Shown here in pieces: positions 1-10,987 of a DNA stretch of 64,000 bases. The DNA is from Isoetes taiwanensis (Eukaryota > Streptophyta > Lycopodiopsida > Isoetales > Isoetaceae). The number at the start of each line of letters is the position of its first letter. Position 1 is the first letter of the stretch. The notes below the pieces were generated by a model, which made no database searches, was not told the DNA's origin, and was given only the letters and a program-made list of their open reading frames with translations. Location of the stretch: NCBI GenBank assembly GCA_021234155.1, contig JAJEKV010000005.1, positions 17,654,089 to 17,718,088 of the forward strand, given 5' to 3'. Made by a program: the position numbers and the translations under genes.

Positions 1-2250
1 AAAGAATCTGATCAACTCAAGACTACTTTCACCACCTGGTAAGGCTTTTTTGCCTACAAGGTGGTTCCTTTTGGATTATCAAACTCTCCATCAACGTTTC
101 AACGCATCATGCTCTCGCCATGATTTCATGAAGGAAAATCCCTTCTTGCAAATTTTTCAAGATGACTTCTCCGCCTCTGATTCCATGGTGACCATTTGGA
201 TAAATTGGAACTCGTCTTCCAAAATGTGATGAGTCCCGGCATTAGTCTCAATCCGAGAAATGCACTTTTTATACCACCTCCCGGTGTTACGTTAGGCCAT
301 GTTGTCGACCGGCGGTATCACCACGTATCCCCGCCAAAAATCGGGTTATTGCTCAAGGCTCAAGCACCAGCCAATATCAAGGAGACACGCTCTTTCTGGG
401 TAAGGTCAATTATTACTCCACCTTCATACGGACTAGCAGCCATTGCGCATCCCATTCATAAACTCACGGGTGACGAATCCACCGGGCTTGGAATTCCCCG
501 GCGGATGTCGCTTCCAACACCAAGCTTTTGCTTACTCGGGCACCGGTTCTTGTTCCTCCTCAATGGGACAAGCCCTTTCATGTTCATGTAGATGTCTCGG
601 CGTTTGCTATTGGGCTGTTCTTTCTCAAGAATATGATCGCATTAATCGACAAACCAAATCGCTTCGCCCGTGAAAACTCAATTTCACCGAAAGCAACTAT
701 TCTCGCCACAGGCGTGAAGCTTTGGATCTCATTTTACGTGTCCAACGCCTTAGTCACTACCTTTTTGGGCAGTCAAATCAAGTTCTTTGTGGACCACCAA
801 GCACTCCTTTATTTGATCAACAAGTCCACGCCCACGGGCCGCGTTGCTTTCGTTGGGTCCTTCTTCTCAAGAATTTGCTCCTTTTGAAATCGCTCATAAG
901 GCCGCAAATCTCATGTCGTCCCGGATTATCTTTCACGCATCCACACAGATGATCCCTCAACTGGAGTCTCGGGCGCCTTTCTGATGCTTTCGGCTCTTTT
1001 TTAGTCACGGCAACACCACATTGGTTCCATGATTTTCAGCCAGCACCTCCTCCTCGGTGCTCTTCCACCCGGAAGATGAGACGCTCTCTCACCTTAATAC
1101 AATCCGTCGCCATCAATTTTCTCCCGCGAGGTCCGTGACTACACCATGGTTGCAGGACATCTCTACAAAAAGGGTAAGGACACCATCCTTCACCCGTGGT
1201 TGTTCTACCTCATGAAGTTCCGGATATTGCTCGCAAGCTCATCAAGGGCTAGGTGGTGGTCATTTTCATGGTGACACCACGCACGCAAAAATCCTTCTAG
1301 CTGGGTATTATTGGCCCACGCTCTTCAAAGATGCTCACCACGCCAAGACGCGTGACGCTTGCCGGTGGGTGGGGCGCCCACGACTGTGGACGCTCTTCCC
1401 TTGACGCCGCCACGCCACGCCACTTCCCTTCAAAGAAATGGGGAATGGACTTTGTGGGACCTATAGATCCTCCGCTGCGCGGCACACCCGCGCGGGCTAC
1501 ATCCTGGTTCTCACCGACTACGCTTACCAAATGGGCGGAAGCTTGTGCACTTCCGCACAACACCGCAGCAAGCACGCCTAGGGTCCTCTATCAACAAATT
1601 ATCACGCTGATTCGGCTGCCCCATGGAGCTGGTCAGTGATCGTGGTGTCCATTTCATCAATCATACTATCAAGGAGCCGACGGATTATCTCCCTACATCA
1701 TCACAAGAGCACACCTTACTATCCTCAAGGTAATGGTTTGGCGTAAAGCACCAACAAAACTCGGTCATCATTCTCAAGAAAATTTGTGACGCTTCCCGCA
1801 CGCATCGCGCACAAAACTTCCCTATCGTTCTTTGGGCCTACAACACTTGTTTCAAGATTGCTACCGGGTCACACTCCTTTTTCAAATTGGTTTATGGTCG
1901 AAACTCTCATGCCGTTTGAATACATCCTTCCAACACTCCGTTTTCAATCAAGCACGCTCATAATCCACCCGGCCGCACTCAAAGAAAGGGTCTATCAATT
2001 AGAAACAGTTGGATGAACTTCAAGATGCTTATATTCGTGTTCTTCATGGACAACATTGCAAAAATCTTTACATGACAAACGCCCAAGACAAAAACATTCA
2101 AAGAAGGCGATTTGGTTCTTCTTTATGATTTACAAAAATTTTCCCAAACTCAAGTTTCGTTGGCTTGGCCCTTATCAAATTGTTCAAGTGGTTAGACCCA
2201 GTTTTCCAACCGGGCGAGTTAGATGGCACTCCATTACCTACATTGGTTAA
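1..2250 (+). pseudogene. Degenerate pol of copy A: RT end, RNase H, integrase
   Basis: Translated pieces in all three frames match the usual gypsy order. Positions 1-110 read an RT palm block ending FAYKVVPFGLSNSPSTFQR. Around 196-450 are the RT thumb motifs GISLNPR, LGHVV and NIKETRSFW. At 535-900 is RNase H (PPQWDKPFHVHVDVSAFAIG), where the first catalytic Asp is visible. Around 1430-1530 is the integrase core start KWGMDFVGPIDPP and at 2100-2250 the integrase C-terminus with a WLGPYQIVQVV block. Frameshifts and stops occur every few hundred bases, so no active polyprotein can be made. Copy B gives the closest comparison. Confidence 0.88.
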
Positions 2251-2479
2251 TGGTTTTCGCCTCAAAACATTTCATCACCTGAAAGTTTACAATCAACAAA
2301 AAGATACAGTTCAAGAAGCAAACACCACGAGAAAGTGACTAGAAAGGCGGCATATTATATTATAGTGGATAATTTTTACAAAATGTATTTTGCCCGACTA
2401 TTTCCGCTATGGGCACCGCCTATATACAAAAACGGCTCGAGCCCTATCTACTAAATCCTAGGAAAAACCCTCTACTCCG

Positions 2480-2762
2480 GTTGGAGCGAGGTGATGCGGA
2501 GGAGATGGTAGAGGTTCCTTTCCAGATCCCAGCGAAGGTGCAGAACCACCTCCATCCCGCCATTGGTTTTCGGTCGGATGTTCACCATCCCGCACACCAG
2601 CCGCCCATTCAATGCCACGGTTGTGGCAGGCGCCGGAGGTCGAGACAATTCATCTTGCGGGTAATCCACTCGGCGGTTAAAACGGGCATAGTGCGCCCTC
2701 GTTCAAACCGGAAGCAGCCATCTTTGGCGCCATCGGATGCCTTCGTTCACTCCCCGTTCGCT
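2480..2762 (-). pseudogene. Antisense ORF of copy A, between integrase and the extra ORF
   Basis: On the minus strand this stretch encodes a peptide sharing EWIT, a following LDL and a terminal VVLHLRWDLE with the antisense ORF of copy B (EWIT, LDL, VILHLRYDLE). The frame is broken in A: the EWIT part and the LHLRWDLE part lie in different frames. A minus-strand TATATAAA lies at 2764-2770, about 93 bp before EWIT, similar to B. Antisense extra ORFs are known in some plant gypsy lineages of the Tat group. I do not recognise the protein and assign no function. Confidence 0.55.
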
Positions 2763-3265
2763 TTTATATAGCCAATCGAGGAACTCCTTGTCGGCGTGGA
2801 CCAATCAGAAATTCACCAACGTGTTTTGCAATGCAAGGCTCTTTCTAAACGCGAATCTTTTCTCCGCCGCAAAATCTAGCCGGGTACTCTCGACACATTC
2901 GTTTTCATGATATCTTGCTTCGAGTTTGCACGCATTAAATGCCTTTGCTTCTTTTCATGCCCGTCAACAATTAATATGTGTCCTTTGGCCACCTGTCACA
3001 TCGATCCTTCTCTCCACGCCTCATCCTCACCGTTCATTGCTTCTCCCTTACGTTTTTCTGACTTAGCCAAATTTTGCCTCTCAATACACTCCTTGGCATC
3101 TTTGACACACTGGCACCATCAACGGCTCGGTTTAAGCCCTCTTCATACCTCTTAAGCCTCGGTTATTAAGCCCTAAAACCTTTTAGTTCCTCTGCGCCTT
3201 CGTCCTCTGTGCTTGGCTTTCGTCCTCCGCCTTTGAATCACTCTTCGTTTCTGCAAATCGTTACC
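2763..3265. promoter_or_regulatory. Divergent promoter-like region of copy A
   Basis: This stretch separates the antisense ORF from the start of the sense ORF. It holds a minus-strand TATATAAA at 2764-2770 with CCAAT boxes at 2772 and 2801, and on the plus side a weak TATTAAG near 3161 about 105 bp before the ATG at 3266. Blocks such as the one around 2865 recur in the matching region of copy B. Promoter activity is an inference from motif positions and conservation. Confidence 0.45.
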
Positions 3266-6214
3266 ATGGCTGCCCCAAGATTTTCTACACTTCAAACGCC
3301 TCCCAAGGATCCGCTCTTTTGAGTCCAGATCCTTCTTAGCGCTTCACTTTCCGCGGAAGCCCTTGTTGGCCCAAATAAAGAAGTTGAGCGAACGAAAAGC
3401 TTTTACGAATTCTCTCAAATGGAACTTCCGCTCCAAATCCCCGACCAACTGGGCAGTTCATCGCCAATATCGTTAACGGCGCATGGCTACACCACCAATC
3501 GTGGTCGATGGCACCACCATTTCACCGACTCAACATTTGATTTGAGGTATTTCATATTCCCTTGCACACCCTTGTTTATCATGGTCCGCCATACGATCTA
3601 GATGTCACGCGAGTTTGAGCCCCTCCTTATCATGCCAATGTCCATCGTCTAACCAATATCGACAAGCCTCATGAAACCTTTGTTAAATTTACGTAGGCGC
3701 AAGTTCCTCGGGTATTCTATCAAGAACACCCATATCAATAAGCCTTTCTATAACATGGTCATCACTGCTACACACTCCAACCACCACATAGATTGGCCCC
3801 AAATGATGTTCTATCGTCTTCTCCAAGAAGTGGACCGCCTTCGGGGTGCCACTTCCATTTCGAAGTTTCTGTGGGAGGCCACCTTCAAGCCCTCATCCGT
3901 CATTACTTCCCTCCCACACCACAAAATTCTCATAATTCCACTCAGCGTCCCTTCCACCGACTAACCGAGTGGCACTTCACGCCCTTCTTCCACCGGTCAT
4001 GTCCAAAGTCCGCGACACTCATGTCCTTTGTCTCCTCCTCCGCTACACCATCCAGTTCACACCATCTTTCCCAAACATCACAAACCCGTGCAAATACCGG
4101 CTCCACCACCACAACACCCTCGCGCCGGTTGTTGTATCGGTTTTAGCCGGGATGCTCAAGCCTGCCGCTCTCAAATTCTGAGGAATCCCAAGACGCTCTT
4201 ATGAACGGGGTTCAACGGGCACTAGAGGCCTCTGATGCGGTACACCGGGACCTTCAAGCTGCCACTGCCCAAGTTGCAACTTTGGAGGCCAAACTTCAAG
4301 ACAAGCACGGAGCTCTCTTACAGCTCATACGCATCTCAAGAGTGCACAAGATCAAGTCAGCCAACTTGTGATCAATGTGCTCAGCTCCAATCAGAAATTC
4401 AGATTTATTGAGCACAACAAGTCCACGTAAGCTCTCCGGGTACCAAGGACGCAGATATTGCCAAGCTCAACGCCTTGTAACAGAACTTTGTGAAAATTTC
4501 AGCACTCAAGTTCAACACCTTACAGAGCGGACGCTCAACTTGCCTCCTTTTGATGGCTCAACTTTCTACCTGACCTCTCGGCTCACCTCTTCAAGATCAG
4601 CCTACGGAGGTGCGTAAATGTAAGATTCTTGATGACGCGGAGATTGCCGTGCTTCGTCTCAATACTCCGGGGAAATCCTCCTCCCAGGTCAACACTTCTC
4701 AGAAACGGGTCCGTGACCAATCACGTCTGCTGCTAGAAAAGGACAACCGGATCCGTGATCTTGAACAACAGTACTGCAAGCTATTGATCTGCCGATGAGG
4801 CTCAAGCAAAACTTGACGCCCATACCGCCATTATTAACGTAATGCCCGCGATCTTCCCGCCTTCCCTCGCTATCACGATTATGTGGTTGCTCGCCGCCAC
4901 CTCTTCCTTTCGGTGGCATGCGGCGTAGATGGACCTCGCGGGATATTCCCCCGAAAGCACCGCAGATTTTTCTTCGGATTTGGCCGTAACTCTCCATTGA
5001 AGACAAAGGGTTATCTTTGTGCCCTTGTGGTCTTTGATCTCATCCATCGTGCGATCCGGACTTTATCACCTTCAGAGTTGTTCAACCCATGGCTTACATA
5101 TTTCATGATTTCTATCCGGGTGATACACAGAACACTTCCTCGAGATGGGCCACGCCAGACTCTTTCGGGTGACCCCATCGCGGCAATGGTTGCTTCAGAT
5201 AACAATCCATATCTTGCTGATCATGCTCGGACCCACACTCTTCATCGAGTACATGCCCGAGCTTGCCAATCATTTATCTCTCGGTAAGGCAAGCGGAAGC
5301 GCTGCGAATAAGGAAGTATCTAGGACATCCCGAGGATCTTCCCTATGCACAAATTTATATGCAGCACCTCGCAGTTATAATCAATTACGGCTCGTTGGAT
5401 AGCAAGACGGTCCCCACGGGATGGGATAGCCCTCCTGTCAACTCTCTGCTTCTCTTTGGGATCGTTGGTGTCAAGCTCTTGATCCGGATCTTGTCGATCA
5501 ATTCGGGGAGATCGCCAAGAACCCACGCCCACGGGCATGGTTCCTTCTCCCTATGCTTCCCCGGGCGCACCTCCACGCCTGGTTCTGACTTCCATTGGCG
5601 CCCCCTTTTGGACCAAGGTCATGGATGGACATGCGGATGGACTCCACCTCGGATCTCGACGGATCTCCTATGGGATCCACGTTTTGTTCGCCGCTCACAT
5701 TGGGAAGAAGGTGCCACTCACGGATACCACCACGAATTGGATCTATATTGCTAATGAGCGTGGTTGGCAAACGGCCGGCCGGATCACGATTCATGGTCTT
5801 GACACCTTCTTGCGAGAATGCCACCACCTCACTGATCCTTCATCCATCTTCAAGCCGGTTTTTGTGCTGCTCTCAAATGCATTTTGCTCAGCTCCTTAAA
5901 TCGGCGTCCCCCATTTTTCACCGCAATCGAATGCCGATGTCGGTGCCTTTGGCCTCCGACTGCCTCCTCATGGAATGTCGGTACATTTCTTCGTGACGCC
6001 CATGCTTTGCCCTTGAAGACATGGTACGACCTCGCTTTCTTATTGATGCGAGATCCCGCCTTTGGCCACAACACTCCTCGCGCTCTTCAAACACGCCCGA
6101 TCTCATTGGCCAGTACCATAATGGTGCCCGCCCTCACTCCCGTGAGGATCACTTTCGCATTGATGGCTTCCCCCCTCGAAACCCTTCCTCCTTTTCTTCA
6201 CTCAGTGTCGTCGT
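3266..6214 (+). pseudogene. Long extra sense ORF of copy A, unknown function
   Basis: The ORF starts MAAPRFSTLQTPP at 3266, like MAASPKLPI in copy B. Shared blocks across frames include YSIKNTHINK followed by a DWPQ motif (about 3710-3830; also in B), a coiled-coil-like run starting MNGVQRALEASDAVHRDL (about 4200-4350; matched in C), EYMP followed by a YAQIYMQHL motif (5250-5360; matched in C) and a C-terminal GFPP block just before the LTR. Original length would be near 900 residues. It lies downstream of integrase, where some plant retroelements carry envelope-like or other accessory ORFs, but I see no clear signal peptide or transmembrane segment and do not call it an envelope. Several frameshifts and stops make it inactive. 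Confidence 0.6.
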
Positions 6215-6224
6215 TTGGTGGGAG
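6215..6224 (+). other. Polypurine tract of copy A
   Basis: TTGGTGGGAG stands directly before the LTR start TGTTAGTCC. Copy C has TGTGGGGGGAG in the same place on the minus strand. It would prime plus-strand synthesis. Confidence 0.75.
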
Positions 6225-6802
6225 TGTTAGTCCCGTGCCTCCTCAGTGCAGGACTATTCATGCATAATGACAGGCACGAGGTCAAGCTCAAGGATCCTCA
6301 GTCAACCACGGGTCAGCCATCAAAAGCTCAGCAGAAGACCAAGCAGCAGACCACGCAGTCAAAGCCTATCAAGAGGCGCCGCTGCACAAGTGACGGCCCA
6401 TCACCGCCGGGCGTCGGCGTCCGTGGATTCTAGGCATTTCAAGAGGCACCGCCCACATTCCTCAAAATCGCCCTCCTTCCGTGAGTCGGCACCGGTGATC
6501 ACCGAGTGTCTATATTGGGCCCAAGGCCATTGTACTATATATATGAGTAGAGCTAGCATATGATGGCTAGATGAGTTTTGAGTCTTGTCTCATTTCAGTT
6601 CTTCTCTCTATTGCGAGAGCTCATGTATGTTCATCATTGATATCAAGGAAGCTTATCATTTTCCTCTCATTTGTTCTGTTTTCTTCTTCTTCTTCTCTTC
6701 TTGCAAATCCCGCGTGACATAGTCCCCCGGACTCTCCTGTTAGATCCACAGGTCCTCACAGAGGGCTGTATTCCAGGAGTTCCCGAACCCAGACCCCAAA
6801 CA
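6225..6802 (+). repeat. 3' LTR of copy A (578 bp)
   Basis: The LTR begins TGTTAGTCC and ends ACCCCAAACA, so it has TG...CA ends. It aligns along its whole length with the 582 bp LTR of copy C. Both share a TATATATAT box (here 6536-6544) just after CAAGGCCATTGTACTA, a CATGTA plus AAGGA block near 6620-6650, and CCCGCGTGACA about 95 bp before the end. The flanking bases after it are GTGAG. Confidence 0.88.
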
Positions 6803-7480
6803 GTGAGAAGCCAAGGGAGGTGCAGTTTATTACTTGTGAGTATTGTGGGTCTATTGGACATTCTGATACTACATGTAGATTGCTGAAATTCTGCTCAAGA
6901 TGCCAAATCAAGGGCCATAATGATCAAGAATGTAGGGAGAAGAGATTCTTTGAGAGGGCCAATCCGGTATTTGCTGTTATGCAACAAGCACCACCTATTC
7001 CTATTCAACCAATGCAAGCAGCACCTATTATACCACAAGTGCCAATGATGCCACAAGCTCCAATTGCCCAACAAGTTCCAATGGGTTCCACATCAATGGT
7101 GCAGCCAAAACAGGGATGGTATCCAAGTAAGGCTCATTTATATTGCAAGTTATGTGATAAATTCAAGCATGATGAGACTACTTGTTGGAAAATCCATGGG
7201 AAACCGTAATGGGCAACCAACAAGTATCCACCAAAGCAAAGAAGTGTTTGAATCAGTACCTCTTCCTAATAATGATGATCGCATTCAAGATGCAAAGTAC
7301 ATTGATAATCCTCAAGTTAAGGCTCTTATTGAGGAGCTTAAGAAGCAAGAGAAGGCAAAATCAGTAGTAAATTGTGGATTTGTTGAGGTGGAGCATGACC
7401 CATTTCAAAGAAGAAGAAGAGATTGGAGAAGTAAATGCAAATACAAGATCACAAAAAGGTGGTTCAAGAACCAAGAGTAG
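6803..7480 (+). pseudogene. gag: gag C-terminus of D with three CCHC zinc knuckles
   Basis: Three CX2CX4HX4C motifs are visible: CEYCGSIGHSDTTC, CSRCQIKGHNDQEC and, after a Pro/Gln/Met-rich spacer, YCKLCDKFKHDETTC. Such knuckles bind genomic RNA during particle assembly. A frameshift near 7205 separates the knuckle part from a Lys-rich tail (7064-7480 frame). The N-terminal capsid part is absent because of the insertion of copy A. Confidence 0.85.
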
Positions 7481-7571
7481 TGCCAATTCTTGGAGAAGAC
7501 TAAGACCTCTTTTCCTAAGGCTTTGAAGGAACAAGCTTTGAAGGTGTCAGCACCTAAGAAGGTGCAATTCA

Positions 7572-8153
7572 ATGTGCTTGCCCACGCAACGTTTTAGATC
7601 TATAGAAGAAAATCAGCCCATAGTGATGCCTCCTATGGTGGATGAGGAAATTCAAAATGAAGATGACGTGATCAGCCAAGTTTTGGCCACTAAAGTTACA
7701 CTTACTCTGGAGCAATTGATGCATTATTCTCCAAATTTGTTGCAAGAGTTAGGGGGAAGAACAAAATCAGAAATTTCAGTCCAACAAATCATATCAAATG
7801 ATACCGACAAGAGGAGAATGGAGCCACCAGCCCGGCAATCCAAGGATCCTGGGCCATTTCTTTGTGATGTGAGTATTAATGGTTATCTAATCAAAGAGGC
7901 CAACATAGATACCGGCAGCGGAGTGAATGTAATGCCTTATCATATAATGCTTCAAGTTGGATTGAAAATGATGGAGCCGACGACTATGATGCTCAAAGCA
8001 TTCAATCAAATGAAGGTGCAGCCTATGGGAGTCATAAGAAATGTCTTATGCAAGGTTTATGAGGTGGAAGCAATCTTGGATTTCATGGTTTTGAAATTTC
8101 CAGAGAGTGTGCATGCTGAAACTTATACTTTGTTGCCGAGCCGCATGGGTTAG
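7572..8153 (+). pseudogene. Aspartic protease region of D
   Basis: The retropepsin active-site motif is ANIDTGSGVNVMP (about residue 117 of this ORF, with the catalytic Asp in DTG). A hydrophobic flap-like region follows. The ORF ends at TAG 8151-8153; the next ORF continues in the same frame, so this stop is internal to the original polyprotein. It would have cleaved the Gag-Pol polyprotein. Confidence 0.8.
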
Positions 8154-9074
8154 ATGCCGCATAAGCCGACTTCATGGAGGAAGCGTGAAATGAACATCTT
8201 TCAAGGGGAACACAAGGTTACTATAGATCATCCTCTGAAATCAGCAAAAGGTACCTTTCTTTGCAATCCTTCTTTGAGCAGCCCGCAGTTAGAAATCAGC
8301 AAAGAGAATGCTATGGTGTCAGGGCAGCAAGGTCTTAGTTGTTTTCATGTCTTGGAAGTGGGTGACAGGGAAGATAAGACTTTGTACAAGTGGTTAAAAG
8401 GTACCCAAATTTCAGAAATATGTCATTTACAGCAGCAAGTTGCCGATAAGTATATCCAAAGACTTGAAAGTATTGGTGAAGAGGAGTTACAAGAGACTCT
8501 TGTGAACATGCAGGAAGAGTCCATTCAAAGACCCATTGGGGAGACTTTATTCCAGCAAGGAATTGATCAAGATCACGTAGAGATGCTGATTTTGACATCA
8601 AGCATGGATGGGGTAAACAGAAATCAGCCCACTATACAAGTACAAGCAGCTCGGTGGCATGCGCATTCGGAGGATGAGGTAAATCAGATCAGTCCATATT
8701 CACCACGGTCATTACATATCACCACATGCACCAAATTCATCACAATCATCACATCCACCACATCCATTACAGTCCACCACAGGTCATCACACGCACCACA
8801 TTCATCACTGTCACCACATTCACCACAATCACCACATTCGTCACTGTCACCACATTCATCACAATCACCACATTCGTCACCACACTCACCACCTTCATTA
8901 CAGTCACCACATTCAGTCAAGAACATCAATATTTCTCAAGGAAATCAGGAAGAATTGGTTACTATTGGAGGAGATCTTACTCAAGAGGAGGAACGTGATT
9001 TGATATCTTTGTTAAGAGAATTCAGGGATGTTTTGGCCAGAAATTACAAGGAATTGAAAGGCATTCCACCGTAG
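8154..9074 (+). pseudogene. Protease-RT linker and RT start of D, with Ser/Pro/His repeat
   Basis: This ORF continues the protease frame. Its middle is a run of six-residue repeats (PHSSLS, PHSPQS, PHSSQS). Its end reads LLREFRDVLARNYKELKGIPP, the usual block just before gypsy RT, followed by TAG where related elements have Glu. Catalytic RT motifs lie downstream in another frame. Confidence 0.7.
8727..8925 (+). repeat. In-frame 18 bp minisatellite in D
   Basis: CACCACATTCATCACNNTCA-like units of about 18 bp repeat roughly ten times with substitutions. They encode PHS(S/P)(L/Q)S in the pol frame. The opposite strand reads a Cys/Gly/Asp/Glu repeat, which is a by-product of the same DNA. Confidence 0.8.
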
Positions 9075-10987
9075 GTTGTGGTTCATACCATTGATTTGAA
9101 ACAAGGCTCAAAACCAGTCCAACAAGCTCAAAGGAGAATGAGTCCAAAGAATAGAGGAGCAAGTAAAGGTTGAAGTCATGAAGCTTTTGGAGGCGGGATT
9201 TATTGTACCAAAAGCCAAATTCAGATTGGATCAGTTCTATTGTACCAGTGAGAAAGCCAAATAACTCAATCCGAGTATGCATTGATTACATGGATCTCAA
9301 TAAAGCTACCAAAAGAGATCATTTTCCTACACCATTCATAGACACTTTGTTGGATATTATTGCAAGAAGTCAGGCCTATTCTTTCTTGGATGGGTACTTT
9401 CGGGATATAATCGATCCAAATCTATCCACCACATCAAGCAATGACGGCTTTTCAACACCTTTTGGCATATATGCTTACAAGGTATTACCTTTTGGCCTCA
9501 CAAATGCTCCAACCACATTTCAGAGAGCTATGACATATGCTTTTCATGATATTTTAGACTTTTTGAGAGTCTTTATAGATGACTTGACAGTGTTTTCGAA
9601 TCCAAGAAGGGATCACTTGGATCATCTCAGAAAAGTTCTTGAAAGATGCCGATTGTATGGCATAAGTTTGAATCCTGCTAAGTGTATTTTCTTCACTAGA
9701 GGAGGAAAATTATTGGGCAATTATGTTTCAGAAAAGGGATTACAAGTGGATCATGGTAAGATTGCAGCCTTGGAGAAGGTGAAACCACCTACAAATGTAT
9801 CACAAGTGAGAAGCTTATATGGCCAACTCAGTTTTAGTAGGAGGTATTTGCATAATTTTGCTAAAGTAACCCAGCCACTTGTGGATTGTATGAAGCAAGG
9901 GCAGAATTTTAGATGGAAGGAGGATGCTCAAGAAGCATTTGAATGGTGTCTTGGACAATTGAAGGAGAGAACTTTGCTGATTCCTCCAAGAATGAGTGAG
10001 CCATTTCATTTATTCTTTACAGTTTGGGAGCAAGCTTTGGCTGTCACACTATGTCAGAAAAATCAGCAAAAGCATTATGATGTGAATTACTATGCTAGCA
10101 GGTTGTTAACTCCACAAGAGCAGAAATGGACTCATGTGGAGCATCTTGGGTTGGCATTGAAGTGGGCCTTGAATAAGTTTAGACATTATCTTCTTCCTTC
10201 ACAATGGAATTCAGCAAATGTACAATATGTTTACATTCATATGGATGTGAACCCATTGCCATGCATTTACAACAAGACTGTCCAAGATCCTAAGTTTACA
10301 AGATGGGCTCTTATCATACAAGAATTTGAGTTGAAGTATGTTAAGATGGCTCAAGGAGCTCATAATCCAAGTGCCTATTTGAGTAGTGGTGCTGAAATAG
10401 AAGAGGAAACAGACCAGCCAGTAGCAGTTCCGGATAATGGTGTATTACAAGGGTTCATTGAGACCGTGGATCTTTGGTATGCCAATATATACAAGTATTT
10501 ACAAGATCAGACTTATCCTTCATCATTTTCGAAGCAACAAAAGCATGCTCTTAGAGTACAAGCAGCTGGTTATGTGGTGCATGAGGCTATTCTTTATAAG
10601 AGGACTACGGAAGGTCTCTTATTAAGGTGTGTTGCTGGTCAGCAAACTCATGATTTGTTGCAGCAAGCACATGATTGTCAGGGGCATTTTGCAGCCAGAA
10701 CCACAGCTAGGAAGATCCTTCATTGGGGATATTATTGGCCAACACTTTACAAGGATACTAGAGACTTTGTTAGCAAATGTGAGAAGTGTCAAAGGCATAA
10801 ACAATTGACAGGCCACAATAATATGCCATTCCATTCTATTTTGAGTGTTGGTCCATTTCATATGTGGGGATTGGATTACATTGGGCCTATCAATCCTCCA
10901 TCTTCCAAAGGTCATAAGTATATCTTGGCAGCCACATGCATGTTTACAAAGTGGGTAGAAGCAATTCCAAAGAAAGCATGCTACTGA
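9075..10987 (+). pseudogene. pol: RT, RNase H and integrase core of D
   Basis: The main ORF (9203-10987, 594 aa in track frame) shows RT motifs RVCIDYMDLNKATKRDHFP, SFLDGYF, the LPFGLTNAPTTFQ block and the catalytic VFIDDLTVFSN (YXDD variant FIDD). RNase H follows near 10010-10250. The integrase zinc finger is HDCQGHF with a CEKCQRH pair, and the core opens GLDYIGPINPP. The ORF's first codons are not a true start: the frame before 9203 holds the RT N-terminus (EEQVKVEVMKLLEAGFI). The frame breaks near 10985 inside the integrase core. Confidence 0.9.

Larger units (their letters stand above)
1..6802 (+). mobile_element. Ty3/gypsy LTR retrotransposon copy A, 5' end outside the window
   Basis: The window opens inside a reverse transcriptase and runs through RNase H, integrase, an antisense ORF, a long extra sense ORF, a polypurine tract and a 3' LTR ending at 6802. 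Many stops and frameshifts show it is inactive. The same order recurs in copy B (16811-20146), and the 3' part recurs in copy C (43486-46400, minus strand), so this is one family with three members here. The host sequence after the LTR is the gag of another element (D), in coding frame, so A is most likely nested in D. The 5' LTR, leader, gag and protease would lie left of the window. Confidence 0.9.

Noticed and set aside
3266-6214. Calling the extra ORF an envelope gene
   Set aside because: No signal peptide, membrane helix or cleavage site can be seen; position alone is not enough.
8684-8929. Minus-strand Cys/Gly/Asp/Glu repeat ORF
   Set aside because: It is the reverse complement of the Ser/Pro/His coding minisatellite in element D; no independent evidence.
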